A DNA stretch of 64,000 nucleotides from Henckelia pumila (taxonomy: Eukaryota > Streptophyta > Magnoliopsida > Lamiales > Gesneriaceae), in assembly GCF_033568475.1 (NCBI RefSeq), contig NC_133123.1, positions 6,324,001-6,388,000 of the forward strand, written 5' to 3'. The translations under genes were made by a program, and so were the position numbers. The notes beneath the pieces are model-generated. The model searched no databases, had not been told where the DNA came from, and worked only from the letters and a program-made list of their open reading frames with translations. This document shows positions 38,479-48,833 of this stretch, one piece after another. How positions within the stretch are numbered: position 1 is the first letter of the stretch; the number at the start of each line of letters is the position of its first letter.

Positions 38479-38681
38479 CTACACGCAGAAAATTCCCAAC
38501 AATTTCATACCACTACTAAACTTTTTCCCAACGAGTCACTAAAAATCCTTAATTCTAATCACAAGTAGAAACATGCTTCTTATTCTAACATGCAGATAGA
38601 TAACCCAATTAACAACAATTTCACAGAAACAAAATTCTTAACCAAAGAAGGAATTATAAAAATACTAGGGATAAGATATAC
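38479..38681 (-). other. Candidate intron between gag and protease, Tekay copy 1 (203 bp)
   Basis: On the minus strand the segment starts GTATATCTTATCC and ends TCTGCGTGTAG. Without it, the Gag frame ending LITG continues directly into [20 protein letters not shown] of the protease. With it, the Gag frame meets a TAG four codons later. The protease frame has no ATG upstream of DSGATHSF. The segment contains stops in every frame and a possible branch point GTGACTC. No transcript evidence is available here. Confidence 0.65.
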
Positions 38682-39687
38682 CGGTGATCAAGGAGATGTC
38701 TGGATCTACCTCCTCGGCCTGCATGACGAACACTCTACCAGCAGTGTTCTTGTTCCTTGGGCAGTTAGCTATCTGATGCCCTGGCTCCCTACAGTGGTAG
38801 CAAACTCTTGCTCCCAACAAACAAGGCCCCGAATGCATCTTCTGACACTTCGGGCAAGTAGGAAAACCTATGGCATTAGGGGCCCCGCCCCTCTGCTGCG
38901 GCCTCTGCTGCGGCCTCTGCTGCGGCCTCTGCTGCGGAGGCTGCGAAGATGGTCGCTGATTCCCAGCCTGAAACTGCCTCTTACCCTGCTGCTCCCTCTG
39001 AATCTCTCTCCGACCCTCCTCGGAACGCAAGGCTCTACTGACTGCAGTCTCATAAGTAGGGACATCCGCCATGCGAACGTCATGCCTGATATCTGCCTTC
39101 AGGCCCTCCACAAACTGCCTCAACTTCTCTGGTGGACTGTCTGAAATCAAAGGCACAAAGTGACAGCCCCTCTCGAACTGTCGCACATACTCCACCACTG
39201 ACCTGTCCCCCTGACGGAGACTCATGAACTCCCGGATCATGCGGCTGCGCACATCCTCAGTGAAATACTTGGCGTAGAAGATACGCCAAAACTCTGTCCA
39301 TGCCAGTGTAGGAATGTGAAATCCCCTGGCAGCACCCTCCCACCATAGAGCTGCGTCTCCTCTCAGCATATATGTCGCACAGTTCACCCTGTCGGCGTCT
39401 GTGATCCCCATATACGCAAATATGGACTCCAAAGAGCGAATCCACCCCTCAGCCACCAAAGGATCGGTGGTACCAGCAAACTCCTTGGGTCCCTTCTTCT
39501 GGAACCGCTCTGCTACGTCCTCCTCATGGGACATCCTCGGACGTGAAGCCTGCTGCTCCAACAGAGCAGTAATCCCAGCCATCAAGGTAGCATTGGCCTG
39601 CTCCAATGCTGCTAGTGGGTTCTGCGGAGGTGGAGGTGGAGGTGTAGGTGGAGATCCCCCACGTCTGTTTATCGGTCTGGGAGGCAT
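38665..39687 (-). CDS. gag of Tekay copy 1
   Basis: Intact 340-codon frame. It has a Pro-rich N-terminus, a retrotransposon gag domain at about residues 60-210 (VNCATYMLRGDAALWWEGAA, FYAKYFTEDVRSRMIREFMS, LRQGDRSVVEYVRQFERGC) and a Gln/Pro-rich linker with PQQR repeats. A CX2CX4HX4C zinc knuckle (CYHCREPGHQIANC) is preceded by a CPKC motif. It encodes the nucleocapsid/capsid protein of virus-like particles. The final codons (ISYP, then TAG) lie in the candidate intron, so this stop may apply only to unspliced RNA. Confidence 0.93.
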   Translation of the reverse strand: MPPRPINRRGGSPPTPPPPPPQNPLAALEQANATLMAGITALLEQQASRPRMSHEEDVAERFQKKGPKEFAGTTDPLVAEGWIRSLESIFAYMGITDADRVNCATYMLRGDAALWWEGAARGFHIPTLAWTEFWRIFYAKYFTEDVRSRMIREFMSLRQGDRSVVEYVRQFERGCHFVPLISDSPPEKLRQFVEGLKADIRHDVRMADVPTYETAVSRALRSEEGRREIQREQQGKRQFQAGNQRPSSQPPQQRPQQRPQQRPQQRGGAPNAIGFPTCPKCQKMHSGPCLLGARVCYHCREPGHQIANCPRNKNTAGRVFVMQAEEVDPDISLITGISYP

Positions 39688-39860
39688 TCTGCACCATCAT
39701 ATATTTCTTTACGTAAATCGCCATGCATAACTAAGTGGTTTAAAATTAATGCTAACTTAAATTCTTAAAAGTAAAACATGCTATAAACACTTAGAACTTA
39801 CAGACCGGTAGCGTGGATTTCTGAGCTCGCATAGCAGTAATGACCCCTCCAAGGAACCTG

Positions 39861-39872
39861 GCTCTGATACCA
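39861..39872 (-). other. Primer binding site (initiator tRNA-Met) of Tekay copy 1
   Basis: TGGTATCAGAGC on the minus strand begins two bases after the 5' LTR and is complementary to the 3' end of initiator tRNA-Met. This is the site priming minus-strand DNA synthesis. Confidence 0.95.
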
Positions 39873-39874
39873 AC

Positions 39875-42517
39875 TGAAACGACCCTAACTCTATAATTAA
39901 TAAATAAATATGCGGAAATTTTTTTTTTATATATACTTACTAAATATAACATGTACATATATGCCCATACATATATGCACAAAATAAAAAGATTTAAAAT
40001 AAATAAATAACTTAAATAAAAAAAAACATTCTTTAATAAAATAAATATCTGAGTCAAATACGAAATTAAAATACTGTCATAAAAAAATAATTAAAAACTG
40101 CATGCACTGAAAATATTTAAATAAATTATCCAAAAACTCCACCACTGAAAATAATTAAAAATATTTAACGTGCTGGAATATTCAAACATGCATCATGACT
40201 CAGATATCTATCACGGTCACGGGGATCACTGCCAGTCTGCTCATACGTCCTCGCCTCCGGTGGGTACTACGTCCTCTACGTACTCACCTGCATCATACCA
40301 GTGTAGTGAGCCTAGAAGCCCAACATGCTAACATAACAAGGATTTAAAATAATTTAAATCACTTTAATACTAATACATAAAATATACATGAATGAGCATG
40401 CTTAAAATAACATCATGACATAACATAACTTAAATTAACTTAAATATCATAATCATACATAATACATAAACATTGTTGAGCAAATTATTTTCTAACATCG
40501 CATGGTTGTATCCATAGTTTAACCTTAAATCAAACATCAAATATTGATCAGCGTGGAAATCAACGTACGTGGCGGTGACGAATCACCTCTTAAATTGGCA
40601 GTAAACTGCCCTTCAATAGTTCACATATGGGGACGAATCCCCCTCAAATTGTCACACTACTTCAACTTCCAACATAAAATATTTTATTATTGCTCAACCT
40701 TAAACATTAAATCATACATAAAATTATTTCATGAATGCATGTACTTAAATACAAATATGTGTCCTTCATATATATTTAATTTAATTTCATACTAACATAT
40801 AAATATAAAAATAATCTTCAATGCATAAAAATAATTAAATATATATTCAGGACACATGCAATTTCTCATGGATTGTACTGGAGTGCTGGCCCTAACACTC
40901 AAGCCCATTTACTTAAATCTGGACCATTAACACTGAGACTGGCCCAATAACATACTTAAGCCCAATAAAAATTATTCTAAGCCCAATTAAATAATTAAAG
41001 CCCATTAAAACATTCTAGGCCCAATAACAACTTAATCTGGCCCAATGGGCCCAAAAGCCCAAAGACTGGCCCGATAATTTTCATGGGCCCTAAAGCCCAT
41101 AAAAATTAGTGGACTAACTTAATTAAATTAATTAAGTCCAAATAATAACTTAAGTGGAGCCCATTAATTAAATTAATCTAATTAGCCCAATTAAACTCTT
41201 AAATTCATTAATTAACTTAAAAATAAAATACCCGAGCCCAACTAACTTAACCCGGACCCGGACCCAACTAACTTAACCCAATTACTACCAGACCCTACTC
41301 GGACCCACGACCCGACCCGAAACCACCCTGAAACCCTAAACCCGTCGCCCCCCCTTTTCCCGTCTCGGCTGCGGCCGTGAGCAGCAGCCTGCTTCGGCCG
41401 CCCCTGGCCGGAGCGCCGCCGCCTAGACGTAGCCCACGTCTGGGCGGTTCGAACCTAGCCCCTGAACCCAACCCATGCAGCTCAGCCCCTAGCCGAACCG
41501 AGCCTTTCCCGAGAACCTTAACCTGCGTCCCCCCTTGGTCGATCGCCTCTTAGCTCCAAGTCTAGGCTCGTTTGGCTCGAGCCACTCGAGCCATTCGAAC
41601 CTAGACTCACCTTAGGCAACCTAGGGACCTTTACCAGCAGCCTAGACACAACCATGGCAAACCAAACGTGAACATGATCAATAAACACAAGAACAAATGC
41701 ATACAACCGAACCGATCCCGTTTTGTTTCTGAAAATTTCGAAGGAATTCTGATTCTCACGCACACACACACATAATAACTGATATGGTACAAAAAAAAGA
41801 GAAAGAATCATGCCTTGCACCGTAGTTTGAAGAGAAAGGAGTGCGTAGAACGATTCCGGGACGACGGGGCGATGACAACCGACTTGGAAGCTTCAAAATC
41901 GAGCTATGGAGGCTGAAGAACTTGAAGAACACGATGGAGATGGGGGTGAGAAATTGATGGAGGCGGCTGAGTGATCGGTTGAAGGGTTTGGGTAGGATAG
42001 GTTTAGGTTTAAGTTTTTAATTAAAATAGGTTTTAGGATAATTGAAAATATTAAAAAGGATATTAAATACATAACTTAAAACTTTAAATAAGAAGTAAAA
42101 TCTGATAACTAAATTAAAATCCCGAAATATTAAATTAAGGAAATTTTAAAAATACTAAAAAGTCATTATTTTGGCTTATTTTGAATAAAAAAGGACTCCT
42201 AAAATTATATAAAATTAAATACTAAAAATATTGAGGAAATAAAACTCAAAATAATATTTTTGAGCTCTAAAAAGACTCATAAAATAATTTGGATAGAAAG
42301 TTGTCATATCGTCCGTCCACGGTCCCGTCAACGCGGTAAAATAATTAAAATACTAAAAATCCTAAAAATCATTAATTATGGGTTAAATGCTTAAAAATAA
42401 ATTAAATCATGCACAAATAATTCACATAATTATTTAACCCATAAATCTAAAATTTAAATAATTAAATTCCCTAATTATGCATGCAGATTTACGTATTTAA
42501 AAATACCGGGTGTTACA
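39875..42517 (-). repeat. 5' LTR of Tekay copy 1 (2643 bp)
   Basis: Near-identical to 32315-34973, with the same TG...CA ends. It is followed on the plus strand by the second TTAGC target copy. Differences from its partner are scattered single bases plus small indels, for example in the T-run near its start and a 12-bp loss near 41.39 kb. Confidence 0.95.
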
Positions 42518-43351
42518 TTAGCGCTTACACCTTATCAAAAACCTGAGAATCCCGGGATCACGATCCCGAATATCTAGGCTGAGATCTCGCCCAAATCTTG
42601 TCTGACAAAGGAAATAATAATACACTTAATCTGAGCTGAACTGCCATCATGAGGACACTTAGTTGACGTCCTCTAAGGACTAATAGAGAAAGTGGTGAGT
42701 GAGCTATTGCTGAACTCCTAAGCTCACCATAAATAACTGATCCTAACATCTTAGTTAGCCTATTGAAGTTGATGCACTAACTTGCTAAGCTAACCCTCTG
42801 CTAAAGCAAGAATGGGAGAGCCTTGCTGAGCTTCTCGAGCTTTTACGTCACCTAACCAATCTCAAAACTGATGCCCTGAACTCATCGGGGACGAGGGAGC
42901 TTGGCCGAGCTTCCATGACCGAGCTCCCATGGCCTGCGAGGGCCTTGGCCGAGCTCCTATGGCCGAGCTCCCATGGCCGAGTTCCCATGGCCAGCAAGGG
43001 CCCTTGGCCGAGCTCCCATGGCCGAGCTTCCATGGCCGAGCTCCCATGGACGGCGAGGGACTTGACCGAGCTCCCATGGACGACAAGGGACTTGGCCGAG
43101 CTCCCGAACTCCCATGGCCAGCGAGGGACTTGGCCGAGCTCCCATTGCCGAGCTCCCGAGCTCCCATGGCCAGCGAGGGTCCTTGGCCGAGCTCCCATGA
43201 CCGAGCTCCCGACCCGACCTGCCAAATATGGTGAGGGAGCTCGACCGAGCTCCCAAGGCTATGCTCCCTAGCCAACCTCACAAAATATAGTAAGGGCCTT
43301 CGAGCTTAGGGTCATCGATGAGCTGAGCTAGTCTCCTCCAGGGATATCACA
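42518..43351 (-). repeat. Tat copy A 3' LTR, proximal (U3) part
   Basis: This resumes with TTAGCGCTTAC after the Tekay insertion and ends GGATATCACA, the LTR edge, next to a purine tract. It matches the copy B LTR over CCCGGGATCACGATCCCGAA, TAGGCTGAGATCTCGCC and AATCTGAGCTGAAC. The middle is a GAGCTC/CCATGG-rich array (42891-43260). Confidence 0.8.
42891..43260. repeat. GAGCTC/CCATGG short tandem array in Tat LTR (3' LTR of copy A)
   Basis: Variants of the words GGCCGAGCTCCCATGG and CCAGCGAGGGACTTGG alternate about a dozen times with units of about 15-33 bp. The array is open in several frames on both strands, so open frames here are not evidence of genes. Confidence 0.85.
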
Positions 43352-43364
43352 AGTCCCCCTCTTA
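43352..43364 (-). other. Polypurine tract of Tat copy A
   Basis: TAAGAGGGGGACT on the minus strand ends directly at the LTR edge. Confidence 0.8.
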
Positions 43365-44411
43365 GAAGTCGAACTGAGGTCAGAGACTCGAAGTTCGCTA
43401 AGTTTTTATTTCGAGATGACCCTAAGCAATTCCGAGCTGAGGTCTGCTTGGGAGTTTAGTAGTTACTCTGACAAAACATGCCATCATTACATGCAACGGT
43501 AAATTTTTTGAATTCTAGATGATGTGAGCCGCCCACTTGAGAATGAGCCGAGGTTTCGAGCAAAACATAATAAGCCATTTGAAGATGAGCTGAGCTTCCA
43601 AGGGGAGCACAATGAGCACTAAAAATAGTGTTATTCCTCGTAAGTGAACTGAGCTCCAAAAGGGGAACATAATGAGCACTGAAAATAATGCTAACACTCG
43701 TATATGAACTGAGCTCCCTAAGGGAAGCATAATAACTAAAACAAGCTTAACTCCCGAGCTCCCGAGGCCGACCTCACAAATATGGTGAGGGAGCTTGGCC
43801 GAGCTCCAAGTTTAACCTGAGATTGATATATAAAGTAGTATGTCACCCCTGCAAAAGCATGAACTGGTTTGGCGAGCTCAGATTTGTCAAGTATGAACAG
43901 TTCTGAGTTGGTGAGCTCAAGATGAAGTAGCATGCCATATTTGTTAAGTATGAACCGAGCTGAGCTAGTGATTCTTGATGTGCTCAAGACTTCTTAACTG
44001 AACCAAGATCAGGGGCCAAGGCGGCGTGACCAAGGTACTGCTTGACATGCTCAAGCCTGTTGAACTGGGCCTAGGTCAGGGGCCAAAGCGGCATGACCAA
44101 GGTGATGAACTGAGCCAAAGTCAGGGGCCAAGGCGGCGTGACCAAGGTGGTGCTGAACTGAACAGAGGTCAGGGGCCAAGGAGGCGTGACCAAGGTGGTG
44201 CTTGAGCTGAATAGAGATCAGGGGCCAAAGCAGCGTGACCAAGGTGGTGCTGAACTGAGCCGAGGTCAGGGGCCAAGGAGGCGTGACCAAGGTGGTGCTT
44301 GAGCTGAACTCTTCACAATTTTATATATCTGGATAAGTTTTTGCTTTTGACAAAATTAGAATGTCTTTCGAATTAAACACAACTTAAAAGAAAAAATAAA
44401 ACTTGTTATAA
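43365..44411 (-). repeat. Tat copy A 3' non-coding region with short tandem repeats
   Basis: The start is homologous to copy B at 48594-48790 (GTCGAACTGAGGTCAGAGAC). About three diverged units related to the 68-bp repeats of copy B follow (43540-43740). Then come five to six units of about 48-57 bp (43985-44310) containing GTCAGGGGCCAAGGCGGCGT, the relative of copy B's 45-bp unit. The antisense ORF present in copy B is absent. Confidence 0.75.
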
Positions 44412-44519
44412 TTAAGAGTAATATTTGCTCATCCTCTTTCTTCCTACTTCAACCTTCGTTTTTGCCTTCGTTCCTGATTTGCTACCTGATTTACCTCAAG
44501 ATGTTCCTTCCTGCCTTCT
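44412..44519 (-). pseudogene. Last codons of Tat pol joined to gag by a large deletion
   Basis: On the minus strand a frame after gag ends in SKYYS and a stop at 44412-44414. Copy B's pol ends in RKYYS and a stop at 53338. The shared end indicates that protease, RT, RNase H and integrase were deleted between gag and the pol terminus. Confidence 0.6.
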
Positions 44520-45224
44520 CTACCTCTGCGTATCCTCCAAATTTACATATTTCTCAGCTCGACTAAGGAGCTCATCATAAGTTAAAGGAGGCTTCTTGAC
44601 CAAGGATTTAAAAAACTCTCCTCCCCTCAATCCTTGAGTGAAAGAGTTTACCAAGGTGTCGGCAGTGGCAGCAGGTACTTCCAAAGCTGCTGTATTGAAG
44701 CGCTGGACATACTCCCTCAAGGGCTCTACCTCAAATTGCTTCAAATTAAACAAACTAAGAGAAGTCTTTAAATATTTCTTGCTACTTGCAAATTGATGCA
44801 GGAAAGCTGAACTGAAGTCGTTGAAACTCCGGATGCTACCAGGCTGTAAGAGGTTGAACCATTGTTGAGCTGACTTTACTAGAGTAGTGAAGAATACCCG
44901 ACATTTAATTGAATCCGAATATCTATGCAACAGGGCTGCATTTTCAAATCTCCCCAAATGTTCCTCCGGATCTGAGCTCCCATCATACTCCCCCATGGTG
45001 GGCTGCTTAAAATTCGCAGGGAGTTCTTCATCTAGAATAACCCGAGCGAAAAGGCTTTCCCTCTACGTAGGCCCAGGCCGACCTCCTACCTGCCGACCTA
45101 ACTTTCTGATTTCATCCCACATTGCATCCATTTGATTTGGCTGCCCTCCCAGTGGGGGAGGAGGTAGTTGATTCTGACCCATGGTCGATTGCACCGTTTG
45201 AGTGATGAACTGATCTACAGTCAT
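44520..45224 (-). pseudogene. gag of Tat copy A, with a premature TAG
   Basis: The ATG at 45224 opens MTVDQFITQTVQSTMGQ. A TAG at 45061-45063 interrupts the frame, which continues through ARVILDEELPANFKQPTMGE, YDGSSDPEEHLGRFENAALL, CRVFFTTLVKSAQQWFNLL and LREYVQRFNTAALEVP. This is the retrotransposon gag domain typical of the Tat/Athila branch (YDG...DP...HL...). It stops at 44520, before any zinc knuckle. The TAG was probably CAG before mutation. The ATG lies only about four bases from LTR sequence, so the leader and primer site have been deleted. Confidence 0.85.
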
Positions 45225-45305
45225 GTCTGCTAGGATAGTGAAATATAGAGAGTGGTGTGTGCGCACAAGTAAAGATTGAATACAAATAATGAAAGTGAAC
45301 CTGAT

Positions 45306-45312
45306 ATTTATA
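45306..45312 (-). promoter_or_regulatory. TATA box of the Tat copy A 5' LTR
   Basis: TATAAAT on the minus strand (in CTCTCCTATAAATATCAGG) lies within the LTR and is also present in copy B, consistent with the retrotransposon promoter. Confidence 0.65.
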
Positions 45313-45709
45313 GGAGAGGGCTCCGGATTTAGCGCTTACCTTCCTTATCAAAAACCCGAGAATCCCGGGATCACGATCCCGAATATCTAGGCTGAGATCT
45401 CGCCCAAATCTTGTCTGACAAAGGAAATAATAATACACTTAATCTGAGCTGAACTTCCATCATGAGGACACTTAGTTGACGTCCTCTAAGGACTAATAGA
45501 GAAAGTGGTGAGTGAGCTATTGCTAAACTCCTAAGCTCACCATAAATAACTGATTCTAACATCTTAGTTAGCCTATTGAAGCTGCTGCACTAATTTTCTA
45601 AGCTAACCCTCTGCTAAAGCAAGAATGGGAGAGCCTTGCTGAGCTTCTCAAGCTTTTACGTCACCGAACCAATCTCAAAATTGATGCCCTAACTCATCGG
45701 GGACGAGGG

Positions 45710-46100
45710 AGCTTGGCCGAGCTTCCATGACCGAGCTCCCATGCCTGCGAGGGCCTTGGCCGAGCTCCCATGGCCGAGCTCCCATGGCCAGCAAGGGTCC
45801 TTGGCCGAGCTCCCATGGCCGAGCTTCCATGGCCTAGCTCCCATGGACGGCGAGGTACTTGACCGAGCTCCCATGGACGGCGAGGGACTTGGCCGAGCTC
45901 CCGAGCTCCCATGGCCAGCGAGGGACTTGGCCGAGCTCCCATTGCCGAGCTCCCATGGCCAGCGAGGGACTTGGCCGAGCTCCCATGGCCGGAGAGGGTC
46001 CTTGGCCGAGCTCCCATGGCCGGCTCCCATGACCGAGCTCCCGACCCGACCTGCCAAAATATGGTGAGGGAGCTTGGCCGAGCTCCCGAGCCGACCTCAC
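45710..46100. repeat. GAGCTC/CCATGG short tandem array in Tat LTR (5' LTR of copy A)
   Basis: Same array as 42891-43260, with a different number and order of units. The two LTRs of one element thus differ in array length, which suggests slippage or unequal exchange after insertion. Confidence 0.85.
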
Positions 46101-46168
46101 AAAATATAGTAAGGGCCTTCGAGCTTAGGGTTATCGATGAGCTGAGCTAGTCTCCTCCCATGGTGTCA

Positions 46169-47746
46169 ATGAATATAAAACTATTTGTAAATATGTTAAG
46201 CATAACATATTTTGTATTCCTTTGTTAACTGTTAACCTAAGAGAGAACATTTATACAAGTGAATGTGATAGAAGGTTAAAGATATTAAATTTTTTTTTAA
46301 AAAAAATCATCACATATCACGATATTTAAGTTTAGTTAAAAAAATCATCAACATATCACGATATTTAAGTTTAGTTAATGATATTTATAATAGACAAACA
46401 TTCCCATGAGACGGTCTCACGGGTTAATTATGTGAGACGGGTCTCCTATTGGGGTCACCCATTAAAAAGTACTATTTTTTATGCAAAAATATTACTTATT
46501 ATTGTAAATATGGGTACGATTGACCCGTCTCACGTATGAGACGGTCTCATAAGAGTGTTACTCTTCATAATATAGATATTTAAAAAATGATGATTACTTT
46601 CAAGACTTGTAAAAATTCGATGATCAATTTGGGATGTATTTGAACTAAAAAACATAATGTAGTATTTTTTTTTTTTTATGATGGACAGATGAGGGGGACA
46701 CTTGGTGATAAAAATAATGAGTGTTGGAAAAAAAAAGTTAAATGTCAGTTCTTTAAGGGTGGGGGGCTGCTCTTCTCAATTGAAAGTTGCCCTTTCTGCA
46801 TCTTATCATTGCTTGTAAAGAGACCGCATTTGGTACAAAATCCTATATTTTTAAAAGTAATAATAATAAAATTGCAAGTTTTACCTCTAAAAAAAAAATT
46901 AATAAAAGGTGCTTAAGAAGACTACTTGTCTATTATTTTTTTTTTGAATCAGCCGACTTCAACTATGGCACAAATTGTACTAAAAAAAAACTATGGCACA
47001 AATTTTACACAATATTGAATTGTAATTTTCAAAAATAAAACATCAATTTTCATTAAAAAAAAAGATAATTATACTAATAGCCAAATGTTTTGCTAGTGAC
47101 GAGAGAACACACAATCACCTTTTGATACATACTGACTAAAATTTCGTATTAATGTATTAGCCTACAAATCATGTTATCCGATTCGATTATATTAAACAAA
47201 TCACGTATGACACATTGGTCGGTTACTGATAATTCCAACTTTTTTGGTTTGTGTTAAATGTTAGTATATGATTTTATATTATTCGTCAGACAAACTAAAT
47301 GATCACAAATTTTTACAATTGGACAAGGCCCAAATTATCGTACTAACCCAAAAAGTGAATCTGGGCCGTGGATAGGAAAGTATATTGTTCCAGTTCACTT
47401 ATTGGGTTTTATAGCCTATGAAAAAAAGACTCATATAGCTCAAGATTATCTAACCTAGCTCCACTACTAATATATTATTCTGCCGTTTTTAAATACTAAA
47501 ATAAAAAAAAAAACTAAGCTTGATTTCCCCGCAAATATTAGACCTATTAAATATTATTTAGTTTAAATAAATATTAATTAATTCACCATACAATAATCAT
47601 ATTTTGTTTACATTTGTTCGGTTTTTCAGTTGCCCATCGCTTGAATCGCTTCCATACTTTACGCAGACTATATATTTTTTTGGAATGATCAGTTTTTTTC
47701 TTTTTCTTTTTAAATGTTGCAAAAACTTATTAATTATAATAGGTAT
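46169..47746. other. Spacer between the two Tat elements
   Basis: AT-rich DNA without a supported gene. It includes a directly repeated 45-50-bp segment (ATCACGATATTTAAGTTTAG twice, near 46.30-46.38 kb), a MITE at 46406-46550 and several A/T homopolymers. Frames at 46689-47038 have no recognisable domain. Confidence 0.55.
46406..46550. repeat. MITE-like element with GAGACGGTCTC ends
   Basis: ATGAGACGGTCTCA is found at both ends. Inside, GTGAGACGGGTCTCC on the left is mirrored by GACCCGTCTCACG on the right. A diverged relative lies at 31557-31668. Confidence 0.65.
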
Positions 47747-48581
47747 TGATATACCTCAATAAAGTGATCTTCTTGGATGAGCTGAAGAAGCTCCTCCAAA
47801 TAAAAGATGAACTGCTGCTGACCTGAAACCACTAACAAGAGTGTTAAGGGGGGCCGGAAGGTGTTCCGGAGTATCCCCTCCGACGCTCAAGTCAGATGCT
47901 AGGATAGCGAAAATATAGAGAGTGATGTGTGCACACGAGTGAAAAATTAGGATTCAAATAATGAAAGTGAACCTGGTATTTATAGGAGAGGGCTTCGGGT
48001 TTAGCGCCTACTTTCCTTATCAAGAATCCGCGAATCCCGGGATCACAATCCCGAATATTTAGGCTGAGATCTCGCCCGAATCTTATCTGACAAAGGAAAT
48101 AACAATACACTTAATCTGAGCTGAACAGTCATCATGAGGATGCTATACTGCTGCTCTCCCTGAGGTTATATGGAAAAGGGGTGAGTGAGTTATTGCTGAA
48201 CCCCTGAACTCCACCTGAACATTGATCCTAACATCTTAGCTAGCTCATCAAGGTTATTCAACCCCTCTACTAAGCTAACTCCCTACTGACATCGGGGCTG
48301 AGATGAACTCCAGAGCTCCCAACCCGAGTTGGAGAGGATGGTGAAGGAATTTGTCTGAGCTCCCGAGCTGAGCTCCCGAGCCGAGCTGGAGGTAATGGTG
48401 GAGGAGCTTGGCTGAGCTCCCGAGCTGAGCTGGACATTACAATGGGAGAGCTTGGCCGAGCTCCCGAGTTCCCAAACTCCCGACCCGAGCTGACCCCCCA
48501 GACGATTCTGGCTAGCTAAGGATTGATCTTTACCTTAGGGTCATCTATGAGCTGAGGTGATTTTCTCTTCCGGGTATCACA
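47747..48581 (-). repeat. 3' LTR of Tat copy B (835 bp)
   Basis: It runs from TGATATACCTCAATAAAG to CGGGTATCACA (TG...CA). It contains the CCTCCGACGCTCAAGTCAG line and ATTTATA (47978-47984, the TATA box on the minus strand). Its GAGCTC-rich part is shorter than in copy A. The five bases before it, GGTAT, are the expected left target duplication; its partner lies outside the window. Confidence 0.85.
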
Positions 48582-48593
48582 AGTCCCTCCCAT
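48582..48593 (-). other. Polypurine tract of Tat copy B
   Basis: ATGGGAGGGACT on the minus strand ends directly at the LTR edge. Confidence 0.8.
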
Positions 48594-48833
48594 AAAAGTC
48601 GAATTGAGGTTAAAGACTCGAAATTCGTTTTTATCTGAGATGACCCTAAATGGATGCCGAGCTAAGGTGCCTGGGTGAGGTTACCCTCGACTGTACTGAG
48701 CTGAGGCACATGAGTGAGGACAACTGTAATTCTAATAACACGTGTCATCATGTAACGGTAACTTTTCAAATTTCAGAAAATTCGAGCCGTCCATCTTCCA
48801 AAAAATCAACGGCCTGGATTCATTTGCTCCTTC

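Larger units (their letters stand above)
32315..42517 (-). mobile_element. Tekay/Del-type chromovirus (Ty3/gypsy), copy 1, 10.2 kb
   Basis: A structurally complete LTR retrotransposon on the minus strand. It has a 5' LTR at 39875-42517, a tRNA-Met primer site, gag, a gag-protease spacer with intron features, pol with protease, RT, RNase H, integrase and chromodomain, a purine tract and a 3' LTR at 32315-34973. The ends are TGTAACACCCGG...GTCGTTTCA on the minus strand, with a perfect 5-bp target duplication. The two LTRs differ by roughly 1% in the stretches I compared by eye, so the insertion is young. Coding defects: a TAG in the protease region, an RT active-site Asp changed to Asn, and an 86-bp duplication before the chromodomain. 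Confidence 0.95.
32047..46168 (-). mobile_element. Tat/Retand-like Ty3/gypsy element, copy A (deleted, with nested Tekay element)
   Basis: The element is on the minus strand. On the plus strand it reads: 3' LTR (32047-43351, split by the nested Tekay copy 1), purine tract, short tandem repeats, the last codons of pol, gag (44520-45224), then a truncated 5' LTR to about 46168. The tat-type LTR is recognised from CTGACTTGAGCGTCGGAGGG (minus strand) and TATAAAT. Almost all of pol, the antisense ORF found in copy B, and the primer site are missing, so this is a non-autonomous deletion derivative. The flanks GTGAA (32042-32046) and ATGAA (46169-46173) may be a target duplication with one change. 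Confidence 0.75.
45228..46168 (-). repeat. Tat copy A 5' LTR, truncated at its gag side
   Basis: It matches the 3' LTR from GCTAGGATAGTGAAATATA through TTTAGCGCTTACC and the GAGCTC array to CTAGTCTCCTCC. About 180 bp that should follow on the minus strand (the CTGACTTGAGCGTCGG part through TATATCA) and the primer site are missing. The outer end reads CATGGTGTCA instead of GGATATCACA, so the edge is altered and its exact position uncertain. Confidence 0.75.

Noticed and set aside
39861-39872. TGGTATCAGAGC as part of a tRNA gene
   Set aside because: It is only the 12-base primer site next to the LTR, with no cloverleaf around it; the same applies at 60951-60962.
42848-43281. Several overlapping frames on both strands (also 45689-46150)
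   Set aside because: They lie in the GAGCTC/CCATGG array of the Tat LTR and are open in many frames because of low-complexity repeats.
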